A stretch of 64,000 nt of DNA from Rheum nobile. Taxonomy: Eukaryota; Streptophyta; Magnoliopsida; Caryophyllales; Polygonaceae. The DNA lies in the NCBI GenBank assembly GCA_027886185.1, contig WOAB01000211.1, positions 2,580,001 through 2,644,000 of the forward strand. Direction: 5' to 3'. How positions within the stretch are numbered: the stretch's first letter is position 1; each line of letters opens with the position of its first letter. A program made the position numbers and the translations under genes. Below are positions 34,801 to 46,660 of the stretch, piece by piece. Below the pieces are notes generated by a model. That model worked only from the letters and a program-made list of their open reading frames with translations. It was not told the DNA's origin and searched no databases.

Positions 34801-35135
34801 GACATTGACGAGTTACAGTGTTACCAGAACTCGAAGAAATCCATTGTAGCCCATATGGTTATGGGTGAGGAGTGGTGGGGAGGTTGAAATGAGTGACCAC
34901 CTTTTCATTGATTATGTTGCAACAGCTGTCGCCATCGATGATGACGCTCAAGGATGCGTCCTTGACCAAGCAACGCGTGTGGAAGAAGGGTTCGTCTTGA
35001 TCCCATTTCTTCAGAGTGGCTTCCTTGACAGTGAGGAGACGTCGCGTTACAAGGCTCAGAGGTGTGCCTTCATGTAGCGCGGTGGCTTCACAGGTGTAAG
35101 CCTCCTCGTCATCTTCGAACCCTTATTCGATGGTC
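31781..35135 (-). pseudogene. pol: Gypsy pol: protease, RT, RNase H, integrase (stops)
   Basis: The protease is recognised as SVIIDGDSCCNIINEKVV near 34900. A stop follows near 34863, and another near 34604 just before the RT frame (34570-32411). RT motifs: VPVIMVPKKDGSWCM, KIDLRSGYHQI, MPFGLTNAPSTFM and VVYFDDILVY. The RNase H start is VECDASNVGIG. Integrase: the HH-CC zinc region ending CTSCVTCQHAKS, D in SMDFITGLP, D in VSDRDTKF and E in DGQTEVTNRTLG. A stop after NPKH (32411) separates the tail (32356-31781): LTPFEVVYGRNPL, KLAPRGDGPFRIV and ATFNVADLEPY, then the LTR-encoded end. The strong RT and integrase motifs make Ty3/Gypsy certain. Confidence 0.92.
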
Positions 35136-37084
35136 TCAAGGGGTATGTCCTCGCCCTCTTCCTCCACACTTATAACATTCCACGTCACGCGCGCGTTCTG
35201 GAGTTAGTGATGTGCCCTTTGATGGTGGCGCGCGAGGAGCATTATTGGATGTTGTTGCGATCTTTCCCTGTCTGGTTTGATTTGACGCGGTGGTTCCTGT
35301 GGGTGGACCGCACACATTAGTAAAAGGGAATTGACCAGAGTTAGAATCATACCTTCTTTGACCCGGAGTTTGCCAAGTGGATTGCCGATGATGCATTTGT
35401 TGTTTGTAGATCTGCATCGCGGTGTGAGTCAAAGTATTCAGATCCTTGATCGGCAAAATCTCGAGTTGGTCACGAATGGAGACATTCAAGCCACTGAGAA
35501 ACTTCGTTCGCAGTGTGGACGGGGCGACAATGATGCTGGCTTTGTAGTACATGTCCTCCAACTGGGAGAAGAACTCCATAGGTCTTTTGGAGCCTTGCCG
35601 TGCCATAGTGATCTCCATGCGCATCTGGTTTCGGTAGTCTGATGGCACGTACTTCTGGGTCATGACATACACGAGCTGGTGCCAATCTGTGATGGGAGCA
35701 AGGTGTCGACGAATGCGATCGTCCACGAACCTGTGGTACCAGACGCGTGCACCACCTCAGAAGTGTAGCATTGCCGCGTCAACATGCTCTTCTGGGGGGA
35801 CTTTAGTATAGCGCAAGGTATATTCTGTGGCCTGCAACCACTCAAGAAACACAGCGGGATCATATTCCCCAAGGAAATGCTCAATTTTTACTTTTACCTC
35901 ATGGCGGCTAAGTCTGGGTGGATGTTGAGCATGTGGTGGAGCATAAGCGTGCTGGTCAGCTTCTTGAGCGCGATGACGATGACGGTGAGCTTGGCGGCCT
36001 TGGAAATCGTCATCGACAACGGCCCTAGGAGGCGCGTTATAGTCAACGCGTCCTTGTCTTCTTCTCTGAACAGGGGTAGCGTGTTGTTGGCGAAAGTCAC
36101 GCGGAATGTCCTCGTGGTGGTGGCCACGAGTGTCACGTATGCGGTCGCCTGGGACGCGATGTGGTGGTCTTACTGGTTGGAGCGGTGGTGGAATCCAATC
36201 CGTGGGCCTATCTTGGAGTTCAATGGGTTCACCAAGGGGAGGATGGAAGGCGCCTGGATTGATGAGCCCTACGTCTTCCATCTCCTCATCGTCGAACTCA
36301 TTGAAATCATCATGAATTGTTGGCGTCGTCGATCCATAGCCATCGGAGCCATAACGCGGAGTGCGCGTACTTTGATGGCTAAGGTGGTCGTGGACGTCGA
36401 AAGGCACTGGGGTGGGATCATGGCGGCGGTGACGCGGCACAGCGTCTAGGGCACGATTGTGACGATGCGGTAGACCTGAGTCGCATTCTTCTCGTCTCGC
36501 TCGGCCGTCAATTGGTGTGTTGAGGGAATCTCGCGGTGGCGTCTTGTCCCCCTTGCTTCATACATGTCATTGAAGTCAAAGGGTTTAGAGTACTCACCTT
36601 TGGAATCCTCGTCGCGGTCGGAGTCGCTATCGTCGCCGACTGGTGTTGCCTGTGGTGCACAGCGGTCATAATGCGACACATAGCCTTGGCGGATTTCGAT
36701 CACCGATTGGATCCTTTGAAGACGCGGCTGCAAGTTGGAGGAGGAGGGCATCACTCCTTTGCCCTTGTCAACGCGCTGTTTACTTGGCGCGGCGTCAGTT
36801 TGATACGGCGCGCCCAGAGTGTCTATTGGGACCATCAACGTTGGTATGGGTTGGGCCAGCGCCGCACGTTGCATGGACTACAATTCGGCAACTTGGCGCC
36901 GAAGTTCTTGGATCTCGCGTTGTTCCTCCGAGAGCTCCGAAACGGGGTCTTGTAGGGGAGGGTTGGTGCGCGAGACCACTTCATGTTGCGCGATGTTTTG
37001 TGGTGGAGGGTGGTTGTTGCCTTCTCCTTGGACATTCCCACCGGTGGGTGCCGTGAGGGTACCTATCACAATGTGACCAGACAT
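35136..37084 (-). pseudogene. gag: Gypsy gag (broken)
   Basis: The start at 37084 (MSGHIVIGTLTAPTGG) is followed by a Glu/Gln-rich helix and a stop near 36876. A Pro/Ser-rich linker, an Arg/His/Asp-rich region (36440-35757, with a frame change near 36450) and the gag core follow. The core reads KVKIEHFLGEYDPAVFLEWL, then a stop near 35755, then RNQMRMEITMARQGSKRPMEFF and LEDMYYKASIIV. A degenerate zinc knuckle, CYKCGGRGRGH, lies near 35170. The window's ORFs on the other strand here are shadows. Confidence 0.82.
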
Positions 37085-37167
37085 CGCGAGTAAAAACGAA
37101 CAAAGACAACACAACCAAAGATCAAGCAAGCAACGAGCAAGTAACAATTGTTCACGTAGGAGGGAGC

Positions 37168-37500
37168 CACTAGTGGAAAAATCCTTATAGAGGCGGGCTT
37201 TTGGACACTTATTGAGGCGAACACCGTTCGCTTCAACTAAGGGGGCTGCAACAAGTAGGGACACTTTTTGAGGCGGGCATTTTACGCCTCTAAAAGGACC
37301 TTATTAAGGCGGGCCTCCGAAGCCCGCCTCAACAAGTCCCTCACTTTGGCGCCAAAATGAGGGACTTGTTGAGGCGGGCTTCGGAGGCCCGCCTTAACAA
37401 GTAGACGCTGACTTGGCCCAGAACTCGGCCGAGTCAGCGTCTATGTACTTATAGAGGCGGACATACAAGTCCACCTCTATAAGTCCCTTCTTTTCTTTTG
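37168..37500. repeat. CACTA-1 terminal repeat and subterminal hairpin array (3' end)
   Basis: After the terminal repeat, units containing GAGGCGGGC and their inverses GCCCGCCTC alternate every 40-60 bp and fold into hairpins, e.g. about 37306-37333 and 37368-37400. In CACTA elements, subterminal repeats are binding sites for the element's regulatory protein (known for TNPA of En/Spm). Here the unit is inverted-paired. Confidence 0.85.
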
Positions 37501-38947
37501 GATGTTTTTTGGATTTATGATGCACCATACACACATTACAGAATAGGTTCCTCATTTTATTCACAGAATAATATACAACCAACAACAAATTTCATCAGAG
37601 TACAATCAGGTTCTCAACAACAGTTTACATGACAAGTAAAAACAAGTTCAATCCGATAATAAATACTTCGATGTAAAATACTGTGCCCATTGCTCACGAA
37701 CAACATCCATTTCTTCATAAGTATACGATGTCTTCCTCTTAGGATAATTATTGACAAAAAACACAGAAATTATTGACAAAAAACACAAATACTATCAATA
37801 TATAGTTAGTTAAGTTACATACCTTATCTAGTCAGTCATTAGCGTCATAGAGTCCCGTGACTATATCTAACATGAACTTCATGACATAATAGCCACACTC
37901 GGTTCCGCCGCTTTGTTGAGCGCACTAATTACACAACATAAGGGGGCTGTCTTAGATACAAGGCCTTTGATTATAAATAAACAAACCTAAAGCGTATAAA
38001 ATGCTATATGTACCTCTATATTGCAGACTCTCAACGTCTTACGTTTTCCTATTAATTTCTCGCACTTCCCACCTTGATACTTATACACTTGAAATGCCCT
38101 AGAAAATCAACATAATACACTCATGAAACTGATATTGTTAATATTCCAAAAAAAACTAATTTGTAAGCAAAATAACTTACAAATTCATGATTCCAGATGC
38201 ATCAGTCGTTCTGTTGCCTTGACCTTTTAGAGAATCTAAAAGATAGACATGTGCTCTAAATAGGTCTATCACGTACAGAATTCAATGATTGTTGCATCAT
38301 TTAAAAGTAAATTGATAAATATTAATGATTGCTTAAAATACTAATTATATATGAAACTTATTAAAAACACTTACTCTTGATTATATGGGAGCAAAAACAA
38401 TTTGGCACTGTTAGAATCTTTAATCGTATTCTTAGCAGTTTCAGCATTGAACACACGTTGCAAGTAATCTGCTGGAACAGTTGGATCGGCCCTGATTCTA
38501 GTGCTTGACACCATCTCAGGACAAATGAACCCAATTCGAGAATTTTCAAATACATATGTGTGATTGTCCAATAAATACCTGCACATTTAAAGGTATTTGA
38601 TTAAACGATTATGAATGGTAATGTAAAAATGATTAAAGAAAAAACGATTAAGAATGATAGTTGACAATTAAAAGATAAAGACTGATCAAAACATTTACAT
38701 CATGTAGACTTGAATCACAGAAATGTTTAAGCACGCCCCCTTAAGGAACTCTTCTACATCGGATGCAGTGACGTATGTTTCTTGATCTCTCACATAATTC
38801 CAAACCGAGGCATCCAATGGGATGGGAGTACTATCATATATACCACCCGATGCTGAAGACATAATAAAATGCAAGTATTTGCATGACTGGCCATGACCTT
38901 GAATTTCTTCGTTTTCTGCTTTCTTCCTTTTGGCGGCTGATTCTTCC

Positions 38948-39865
38948 TGTTGAATTCCTTAGGTTTTGATAGTGACAAACATTCAACTAATCTGGGAACT
39001 AAGTGTTTCAGGAACAAAGACAGTTGTCTCAGGGAACCATTGCAGCGAAGGATCGAAGAGGGAACAAAGCTCTGTTCATGTGCTTTGTTACCTCTGAAGG
39101 ACCAACATCGTCGAACAAGATCGAAGCTGCGAATGGAAAGAAGAATCCAGCGTGCCATTTATGGAAACAAATCAAACGCAGAATCATGCACGCGGTCAAG
39201 GATGAATGACTTCGGCTCCAAGGATCAAGCCGATTTGAGAATATATGGAGAGAGAAGCCCGATTGTGTTATCTTAGGAAAGCCTTCCTAAGATAAGATAA
39301 TTGGAGAGAGAGTACTCTATCTTATCCAAATATATTAATTTACGGAATCCTTCCTTCAAATTAATATAGACGGCTGGGATATTATTCCCTCTACAAAATC
39401 ATGTCTTCCTGTTGCCTTATTTGGATAAATCTTATCTTGTTACATTTAGGGTTTGCCGAGTTGTATTTAATAGAGGTGTGGATTCATTTCTATGTAACGA
39501 CGACGACGGAAAATAGAGAGAACGAAAAGAAGAAAGAAAAGAAGTGAGGTGTGTGTAAGTCTTTGAGGGTTGAGTTTGATTCATCGTTGTAGTAGAGGCT
39601 TCGAGTCTAGCAGGTTGTTTAGATGTCGAAGTCCAGGATACAAGTGTAATCAAGCAAGAAATCAATAAGATAAGTACACGCTTCAAAATCCTCTCAAGCG
39701 AAAGCTTGAAGGTAGTGGTTTTTCCTTGAGAAGCTAGTTTTGCTAATCAGGGTTTCCACTATATATCGTGAGTTCGTTCGTTATCTTTCCTGCTATATTT
39801 ATCCGCTGCAACTTCTGTGGGAACAAAGCTTTTGTTCCCTCAAACGTAACTCTAACGATCCAACA
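38948..39865 (+). repeat. Element D 5' LTR
   Basis: 918 bp, TGTTGAATTCCTTAGG to CTCTAACGATCCAACA. ORFs within it are not conserved features of the family. Confidence 0.95.
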
Positions 39866-39867
39866 AT

Positions 39868-39880
39868 TGGTATCAGAGCC
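39868..39880 (+). other. Element D primer binding site (tRNA-Met)
   Basis: TGGTATCAGAGCC two bases after the 5' LTR. Confidence 0.92.
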
Positions 39881-39924
39881 TGGTGCTCTAGATTGTTTGT
39901 TTTAGTTACAGATTCTGCAGGAAA

Positions 39925-40200
39925 GATGTCGTCAGGAAATGCCTTGGATAGAGACTCTCAAGAAGGTGATGTAGATGTGGCTCTCATCACTCAAGCCATG
40001 AAGAAGATATGATCTCGAAGCAAAGGCACTAAAGGTTCGGTCATGGTTCACAATGACATGAAGAAGGTTGTCTGCTCTCACTGCTATGACAACGGACACT
40101 TCGCAAAAAGGTGCCTCAACAAAGCGGCAGGTTCTTCTCAGGTCTTCAACGAGGAACAAACGAGGATTGCGAAGTGGGGTGACTGCAGCTCAGATGATGA
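39925..40200 (+). pseudogene. gag: Element D gag, core deleted
   Basis: The start at 39925 (MSSGNALDRDSQEGDVDV) is followed by only about 29 codons to a TGA (40010-40012). The frame then resumes (MVHNDMKKVVC) into one CCHC knuckle, CSHCYDNGHFAKRC (about 40073-40115). The whole gag core is missing by comparison with elements A and B, and the second knuckle is not seen. Pol follows in the same frame. This deletion alone would make D unable to form particles. Confidence 0.8.
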
Positions 40201-43200
40201 AGCATCTCCTCTCTCAAAGGATATCTGCTTGATGAGCTCAAAAGGTCACAACGTATCAGAAGGTGGTTCTCATAAATCCGAGGAGGAAGCAAGGAATGGC
40301 TCTTGGCACCTTGACAGTGCATGTTCAAGTCACATGACAGGGAACAGTGAATGGTTCACTTCTCTTCCGCTAGCCTCAGGGGCATCGATAACTTTCGGAA
40401 ACAAGAGTAAGGGTGAGGTTTGTGGTATCGGTATGGTAAGACTCTCTAAACACATCACTGTGAATAATGTGAATCTAGTGAATAATCTCAAGTTTGATCT
40501 GTTTAGTGTGGCTCAACTATGTCAAAACAGAAAAAATAGGGTAGTCTTTACCACTGATGATTGTCATGTTGAGTGTCTAAGTACAGGGAAAATCTTACTC
40601 AAAGGGATCTGCGACAACAATGTCTATAAGGTCGACCCTGCTTTCATCCCTGACAAGGACCTATGTATGTCGTCTATTGCTGAGACGACAGACTTGTGGC
40701 ACAAACGCTTTGGACATGCTAGCCTTCAACTCCTATCCCAACTTCATAGACAAGAGTTGGTGAATGGCCTTCCCAAGGTTGAAGCAATGAGAAGTGACGT
40801 GTGTGACGCATGCATTAAAGGAAAACAAGTGAGGTCTTCCTTCAAGTCAAAAAGGGATGTAAGTACAACACGTCCTCTGGAATTAGTCCATATGGATCTT
40901 TGTGGGCCTATGCGCACGAAGAGCCGTGGGGGAAATGCATATGTCTTTGTTATTGTTGATGACTATTCCAGGTACACATGGACTCTATTTATCTCCACAA
41001 AGGATGAAGTGTTCGCGGAGTTTGAGTCTTGGCTTAAGGCAGCCGAAAGGAGCACTGGACATTCCTTGGGGTCTATTCGCACTGATCATGGAACTGAATT
41101 CGAGAACTCTCAGTTCCTATCCCTCTGTAGGAACAGAGGTATCAACCACAACTTCTCTGCTCCCAGGACCCCACAGCAAAACGGTGTTGTTGAAAGAAAG
41201 AACATAACTCTGGAAGACATGACGCGTACTCTTCTCATCTCAAGTGGTCTTCCAAGGAGTTTCTAGGCCGAAGCCTTGAATGCTGCGTGCTACGTTCTGA
41301 ACAGAGCAACCATCCGTCCTCTTCTGAACAAAACTGCCTATGAGCTTCTGAAGGGAAGGAAACCTAATGTGTCTCATTTGCGCACATTTGGTTGCAAGTG
41401 CTTCATCCACAACAACGGGAAAGATTCTCTTGGGAAGTTTGATCCCAGAAGTGATGAAGGAACTTTTGTAGGATATTCACACCAAAGCAAGGCCTACAAA
41501 GTTTTCAACAAGAGAACCAAAAAGGTAGAGGAAAGCGTTCATGTTGTATTTGATGAAACTGTTATGGCTGGTAACAATGTGCAGGAACTATCAAGCAACA
41601 TCGAGCTTTCCGAAGATGATTTCTTTCAGCTTGTAGATAGCAATGTCAGCGGTGGGACCTCTGAAGATCAAGAAACTCAAAATGATCCCTCTATACCAAG
41701 AACTCTCAATTCCGCCAACTCAGGGGGCAATGAAGAAAATGCTTACGTCCCTGATGTATCTCAGGCACCTCAGGGGGAACAAAGCCCAAGTCATGGCACA
41801 GCGGATCCCTCTGAGGACTGCCCTTCTGCTGAAGGAACGAGGGATGTCAATCCTAATGCTAATGGCACAGGAGGTGAAGGCTCAAGTGCTGGGAACGCTG
41901 ATTCAGAGGATTTCGACATCAACAATCTCCAAGTTCCCAACTACCAGCAAAAGTGGGCTCATCCAGTCAAGCTAATCGTCACTGACTATAGAAAGAGAGC
42001 ACCTCAGAGCACTCGTTCCTCCCTACAAAATTTATGTGCTTTCAATGCTTTTCTCTCTTTGCAAGAACCCAAAACTGTAGGAGAAGCATTGAAGGATTCG
42101 GACTGGATAAACGCCATACAAGAGGAACTTCACCAGTTCGAAAGAAACAAGGTTTAGCGGTTAGTTCCTCGTCCAAGGAACATAACAGTGATCGGAACCA
42201 AGTGGGTGTTCAGAAACAAGTTGGATGATCAAGGTCAGGTCACAAGGAACAAAGCTAGGCTGGTGGTGAAAGGTTACAACCAGCAGGAAGGCATCGACTA
42301 TGATGAGACCTTTGCTCCTGTTGCCAGGTTAGAAGCAATAAGACTCCTAATTGCGTATTCTTCTTTCCATGGGTTCAAGCTGCAACAGATGGATGTCAAG
42401 ACTGCCTTCTTGAATGGAGTTCTTAAGGAGGAAGTCTACATGGAGCAAACACCCGGCTTTGAGGACACCACTCAACCTGACCATGTCTACATTCTAGACA
42501 AAGCTCTGTATGGTCTCAAGCAAGCCCCGAGGGCCTGGTATGAAAGGCTCTCACAGTTCCTTCTGACACACGGATACGTTCGAGGAAAGGTCGATAAGAC
42601 TATGTTCCTTCTGAAGGAAGGGAAGCATATTCTGGTGGTCCAAGTCTATGTGGATGATATCATCTTTGGATCCACTGATGATAAACTGGTTCAGAAATTC
42701 TCTAAGCTGATGGCCAGTGAATTCGAGATGAGCATGGTTGGAGAACTCAAGTTCTTCCTAGGTCTGCAAGTCTCTCAGGGAGATGAGGGAACCACAGTGC
42801 ACCAATAGAAGTATCTCAGGGAGTGCGTAAAAAAGTTTAGTATGAATGATGCGAAACCCTTCACCACTCCCATATCTCCAAACAATCCAATGGGAAAAGA
42901 CGAACATGAGCAAGGAATTGATCCATCTCTCTACCGAGGAATAATAGGTTCGCTTCTATATCTCACTGCCAGTAGGCCTGATATTATGTATAGTGTATGT
43001 CTTTGTGCTCGTTTTCAGGCCGATCCCAAAGAGACACATCTCAAAGCAGTGAAGAGGATCCTGAGATATTTGAAGGGAACAGATGATCTTTGTCTGTGGT
43101 ATCCAAGGGGAGGAAGCCTTGATCTTGTCGGATACACAGATGCTGACTTCGCAGGGAACACAGTGGACAAAAAATCTACCTCTGGAATGGCTCAGTTCCT

Positions 43201-43591
43201 TGGGCCGTGTCTGGTTTCCTGGGGGTCAAAGAAGCAGAACTCCGTGGCTCTCTCCACTGCGGAAGCTGAATATATAGCCGCTGCTGCTTGTTGCACTCAA
43301 CTCCTATGGCTCAAACAACAACTCAGTGACTATGGTATTCTTCTAAACTCCATTCCCATTCTCTGTGACAATACAAGTGCCATAAATATCTCCAAAAATT
43401 TGGTGCAACACTCACGTACCAAGCACATCGAGATAAGACATCACTTCTTACGTGACTGTGTGGAGAAAGGGTTGGTGACAATGGACTTTTGTGGAACTAA
43501 GGATCAAATCGCCGACATCTTCACCAAGGCACTAAACAGGGAACCATTCGAACAGTTTCGTATGGAACTAGGTATGATCTCTCTAAACTGA
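40201..43591 (+). pseudogene. pol: Element D pol: near-complete, three amber stops
   Basis: Protease at WHLDSACSSHMTG (about 40304). Gag-pre-integrase: DLWHKRFGHASL and CDACIKGKQ. Integrase core with D in VHMDLCGP, D in RTDHGTEFEN and E in QQNGVVERKN (to 41265). A TAG at 41264-41266 interrupts before AEALNAACYVLN. A Ser/Glu/Asn-rich linker (41580-41930) leads to RT, broken by a TAG at about 42155. RT continues: YDETFAPVARLEA, QQMDVKTAFLNG, ALYGLKQAPRAWYE and VQVYVDDIIFG. A third TAG at about 42806 precedes RNase H, which has YTDADFAGNTVDKKSTSG, ALSTAEAEYIAA, CDNTSAINISKN and the end LGMISLN at 43591. Otherwise it is the best-preserved pol in the window. Confidence 0.93.
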
Positions 43592-44835
43592 TTGTCTACA
43601 TGTTGTGTTCCCTCCATGATTGGCTAATATTACATGGTAAAGTGTGAAGGATGAAACATCATATCCCGGTCTGCATTTATTCTCTTGATCACTAGTTGAA
43701 TGACCTGCCTAGACTCATGCTAATATTTCGATTATGTGCAACATTTCATGCATGCTCTCTATGCTATCTTGCTAATACATGAACTAGATTTCCTTCGGCC
43801 CAAAAGAGTCAACTTGATGCATTGATCCCTCATTATAAGCCCAAATGATTGTTGACTCTACAACTTACCTTTGCCATCATGTTTGATGCTTCCTATGAGC
43901 CCCTCTAATCATTCACATCTGGGAGTCTCTCATTCATGATTACACATTATTAAAAAAAATCATATATGGTTTGTGTGATGCTCTTTGCACCCTCTCTGGT
44001 AACATTACCCCCGCATCACATTCTTCTACTTTTTTGGAAAGTCGAGGTTATGAATTATCGCTACTGTGGTCTGTGGATAGGGTTCGACATGTATGTGTGT
44101 GATGCTGGCTTACAACTGCCTAAGGAAGGTTCGTGCTCGAAAGCTAATGTTACGCGTGAGAGGTAGTGGGATCTGAATGAATCCCTGGTGAAAGAAGGCA
44201 AGCTGAAGTTTGTGATGTTAAAAAAAAAAAAATATGAACATCACAAGACACACAAAGAAGGAAAAAGACGACACTACAGATTCACTCCTCTACAAGTTGA
44301 GGCTATGGTGGTTGCTGACGCCAATGAGGAAGCAACAACTCTGAGTGGGAACAAAAGATTAATTCCATTGCTAATCATACTTCTGCTCTAGGTGCTGGCC
44401 CTAGTGGTTCTTAATTCGTACTTCTCTGGCTAACCCACACCTCTTTTGTTCCCTAGCACATTAACTCCTCTCTTTTCGTACTTCCTTGTCTCTGATTCTT
44501 GTGTTTACACTGACTGGCATGTTGATCATGAATGTTATCCTTGCATATCGTGTTGTCGTCTTAACATGTTGTCTGCGTTCGTGTGTTTCAATCTACTGTG
44601 ATTGAGAATGATGTTCATCTGGCTGTTATCCTTCATCTCTAACTCTTCACTGTGTTTTTGATGATGCCAAAAAGGGGAAAATGACAGGTAGCTTTGGTTG
44701 AGGGGGAACAGAACATGGTTTCATATGTTGCTGAACTAAAGGGGAACTGATATTGCCTAAGTGGGAAACCTTTCTCTCCATAACTGTCTTTATCTCATGT
44801 GTATATGCTTTATTGTCAAGGATGTTTGTCACCAT
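43592..44835 (+). other. Element D pol-to-LTR spacer
   Basis: No intact third ORF. Degenerate coding-like fragments lie at about 44030-44390, where the third ORF would be. Holds the conserved hairpin pair (43805-43925) and several G-rich tracts (about 44671-44680, 44700-44708, 44739-44746) before the final polypurine tract. Confidence 0.6.
43805..43925 (+). promoter_or_regulatory. Conserved RNA hairpin pair downstream of pol (copy D)
   Basis: Hairpin 1 (43805-43859) has outer arms AGAGTCAAC / GTTGACTCT and inner arms TCATT / AATGA around loop ATAAGCCCA. Hairpin 2 (43889-43925) pairs CTTCC with GGGAG (one G-T pair) around TATGAGCCCC. Hairpin 1 starts 213 nt after the pol stop, the same distance as in element A. 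Confidence 0.75.
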
Positions 44836-44850
44836 CAAAAAGGGGGAATT
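44836..44850 (+). other. Element D polypurine tract
   Basis: CAAAAAGGGGGAATT directly abuts the 3' LTR start TGTTGAATTC at 44851. Confidence 0.88.
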
Positions 44851-45341
44851 TGTTGAATTCCTTAGGTTTTGATAGTGACAAACATTCAACTAATCTGAGA
44901 ACTAAGTGTTTCAGGAACAAAGACAGTTGTCGCAGGGAACCATTGTAGTGAAGGATCGAAGAGGGAACAATGCTCTGTTCATGTGCTTTGTTACCTCTGA
45001 AGGACCAACAGCGTCGAACAAGATCGAAGCTGCGAATGGAAAGAAGAATCCAGCGTCCCATTTATGGAAACAAATCAAACGCAGAATCATGCACGCGGTC
45101 AAGGATGAATGACTTCGGCTCCAAGGATCAAGCCGATTTGAGAAGATATGGAGAGAGAAGCCCGATTGTGTTATCTTAGGAAAACCTTCCTAAGATAAGA
45201 TAATTGGAGAGAGAGTACTCTATCTTATCCAAATATATTAATTTACGGAATCCTTCCTTCAAATTAATATAGACGGCTGGGATATTATTCCCTCTACAAA
45301 ATCATATCTTCCTGTTGCCTTATTTGGATAAATCTTATCTT

Positions 45342-45840
45342 CACTAGTGGAAAAAACACTTTTTGAGGCTCCCTTTTAGAGGCGTACATATTTCAAAACG
45401 CCTCAACAACGACCTATGCAATCAGTTTTTTGAGGCGGATAATTATTTTATACGCCTCAAAAAAATCTATTGAGGCGGGAAAATAATTATACGCCTCAAA
45501 AAGTTTCCGAAAAAATATTCCCGCTAAAGTATTAGAGGCGGGCCAAATGTAGGCCCGCCTCTAATGGTACATAATTGAGGCGGGCAAAAAAGCCCGCCTC
45601 TATTAACTTTTGTTGAGGCGGGCATATTATAGCCCGCCTCAACAAATGTATGCAATAGAGGCGGGCATAAAGAGGCCCGCCTCTATTGCCTCTAGTAACT
45701 TTTGTTGAGGCGGGCATATTATAGCCCGCCTCAACAAATTTATGCAATAGAGGCGGGCATAAAGAGGCCCGCCTCTATTGCCTCATTACATTCAGCTTAT
45801 AGAGGCGGGCATATTAGGCCCCCCTCTATAAGTGTACCCT
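45342..45840. repeat. CACTA-2 5' terminal repeat and subterminal hairpin array
   Basis: I count ten consecutive inverted pairs of the type TTGAGGCGGGC...GCCCGCCTCAA or TAGAGGCGGGC...GCCCGCCTCTA. Loops are A/T-rich. The three nearest the terminus use GAGGCGTA or GAGGCGGAT variants. A two-hairpin block of about 100 bp is duplicated (about 45607-45690 and 45699-45782). These are the expected cis sites for element-encoded DNA-binding protein. Confidence 0.88.
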
Positions 45841-46660
45841 AATTAAATTAAAAACATTCAGCTCCGCGCGCGCCTTCGTTCATATATTCATATCGTCGTC
45901 TTCGCTGAGCTCCGACTTCCTCTCCTTTCGCCGAGCACTCGGTTTCACCAGAGTTCCGACTTCCTCACCCGATTCCGCTGGCCGGTAAGCACATCTAACA
46001 CCCTATTTTACTTTAATTTCATCCAACACATTTACAATTTTATTTAGGTTCATACCGAATTGGAGAAGTAATTGGAGAAGTAAAATCATAAGTACTGAAG
46101 CTTGTACGGATTTGGAGAAGTAAAATACGAGCAAATCCTAATGTACTGATTTCGAATTTATGTATTTTGTGTTTAAAGCTTGTACGAATTTGTGTATTTT
46201 TGTGTGTAAAGCTCGTGCATTGAAGGTGTTTGATGAAATGCCCCTATGAATATGCGTTTCTCTAATAGGCGGGCCTAATACTGATTTCAAATTTGTGTAT
46301 TTTGTGTTTAAAGCTTGTACGAATTTGTGTATTTTTTGTGTTTAAAGCTCGTGCATTGAAGGCAATGAGGATGTAATATACTAGAGGATCACATTTTTAC
46401 AGTTTATTTAATTGGGGAAATTACATTCTGCAGGTTGATAGAGGCATTGTCTTGAAGGATCGATATTGGGTCAAGGTAATACTTCTACCCTAATTCCTTA
46501 GGCCCTTGGCGGGATATAATTCATAATTTAGGCCCTTGGCGGGATAGTTGAGTTTGTATTTTTTCATGCTTAGTTGCGTATTATTATCTATTTAGGCCCT
46601 TGGCGGGATAGTTATTAGAAATGATATTAAATCTTCCTTATTTTGCATTTATTACTAGAA
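45841..46660 (+). other. CACTA-2 5' leader / promoter-side region
   Basis: A pyrimidine-rich, GC-rich stretch (45860-45990) ends in GCCGGTAAGC, a plausible first splice donor near 45982. An AT-rich, intron-like region with internal near-repeats follows (TTTGTGTATTTTTGTGT near 46150-46210 and 46295-46345). Three copies of TTAGGCCCTTGGCGGGATA (about 46498-46612) precede the transposase start. Confidence 0.5.

Noticed and set aside
35784..36449. 221-aa plus-strand frame with membrane-like segments
   Set aside because: Antisense to the Gypsy gag, which has the recognisable core and knuckle on the minus strand.
39432..39686. 84-aa minus-strand frame in the element D LTR, repeated at 54241-54540
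   Set aside because: Lies in both LTR copies, antisense to the element, with no recognisable domain. Its duplication simply reflects the LTR pair.
44188..44391. 67-aa frame as the third ORF of element D
   Set aside because: Contains a poly-A run giving KKKK and shows none of the third-ORF core motifs. At best a decayed remnant.
45365..45836. Regularly spaced short palindromic repeats resembling a CRISPR array
   Set aside because: The units are inverted pairs forming adjacent hairpins without unique spacers, inside CACTA terminal repeats of a plant transposon. They are subterminal repeats.
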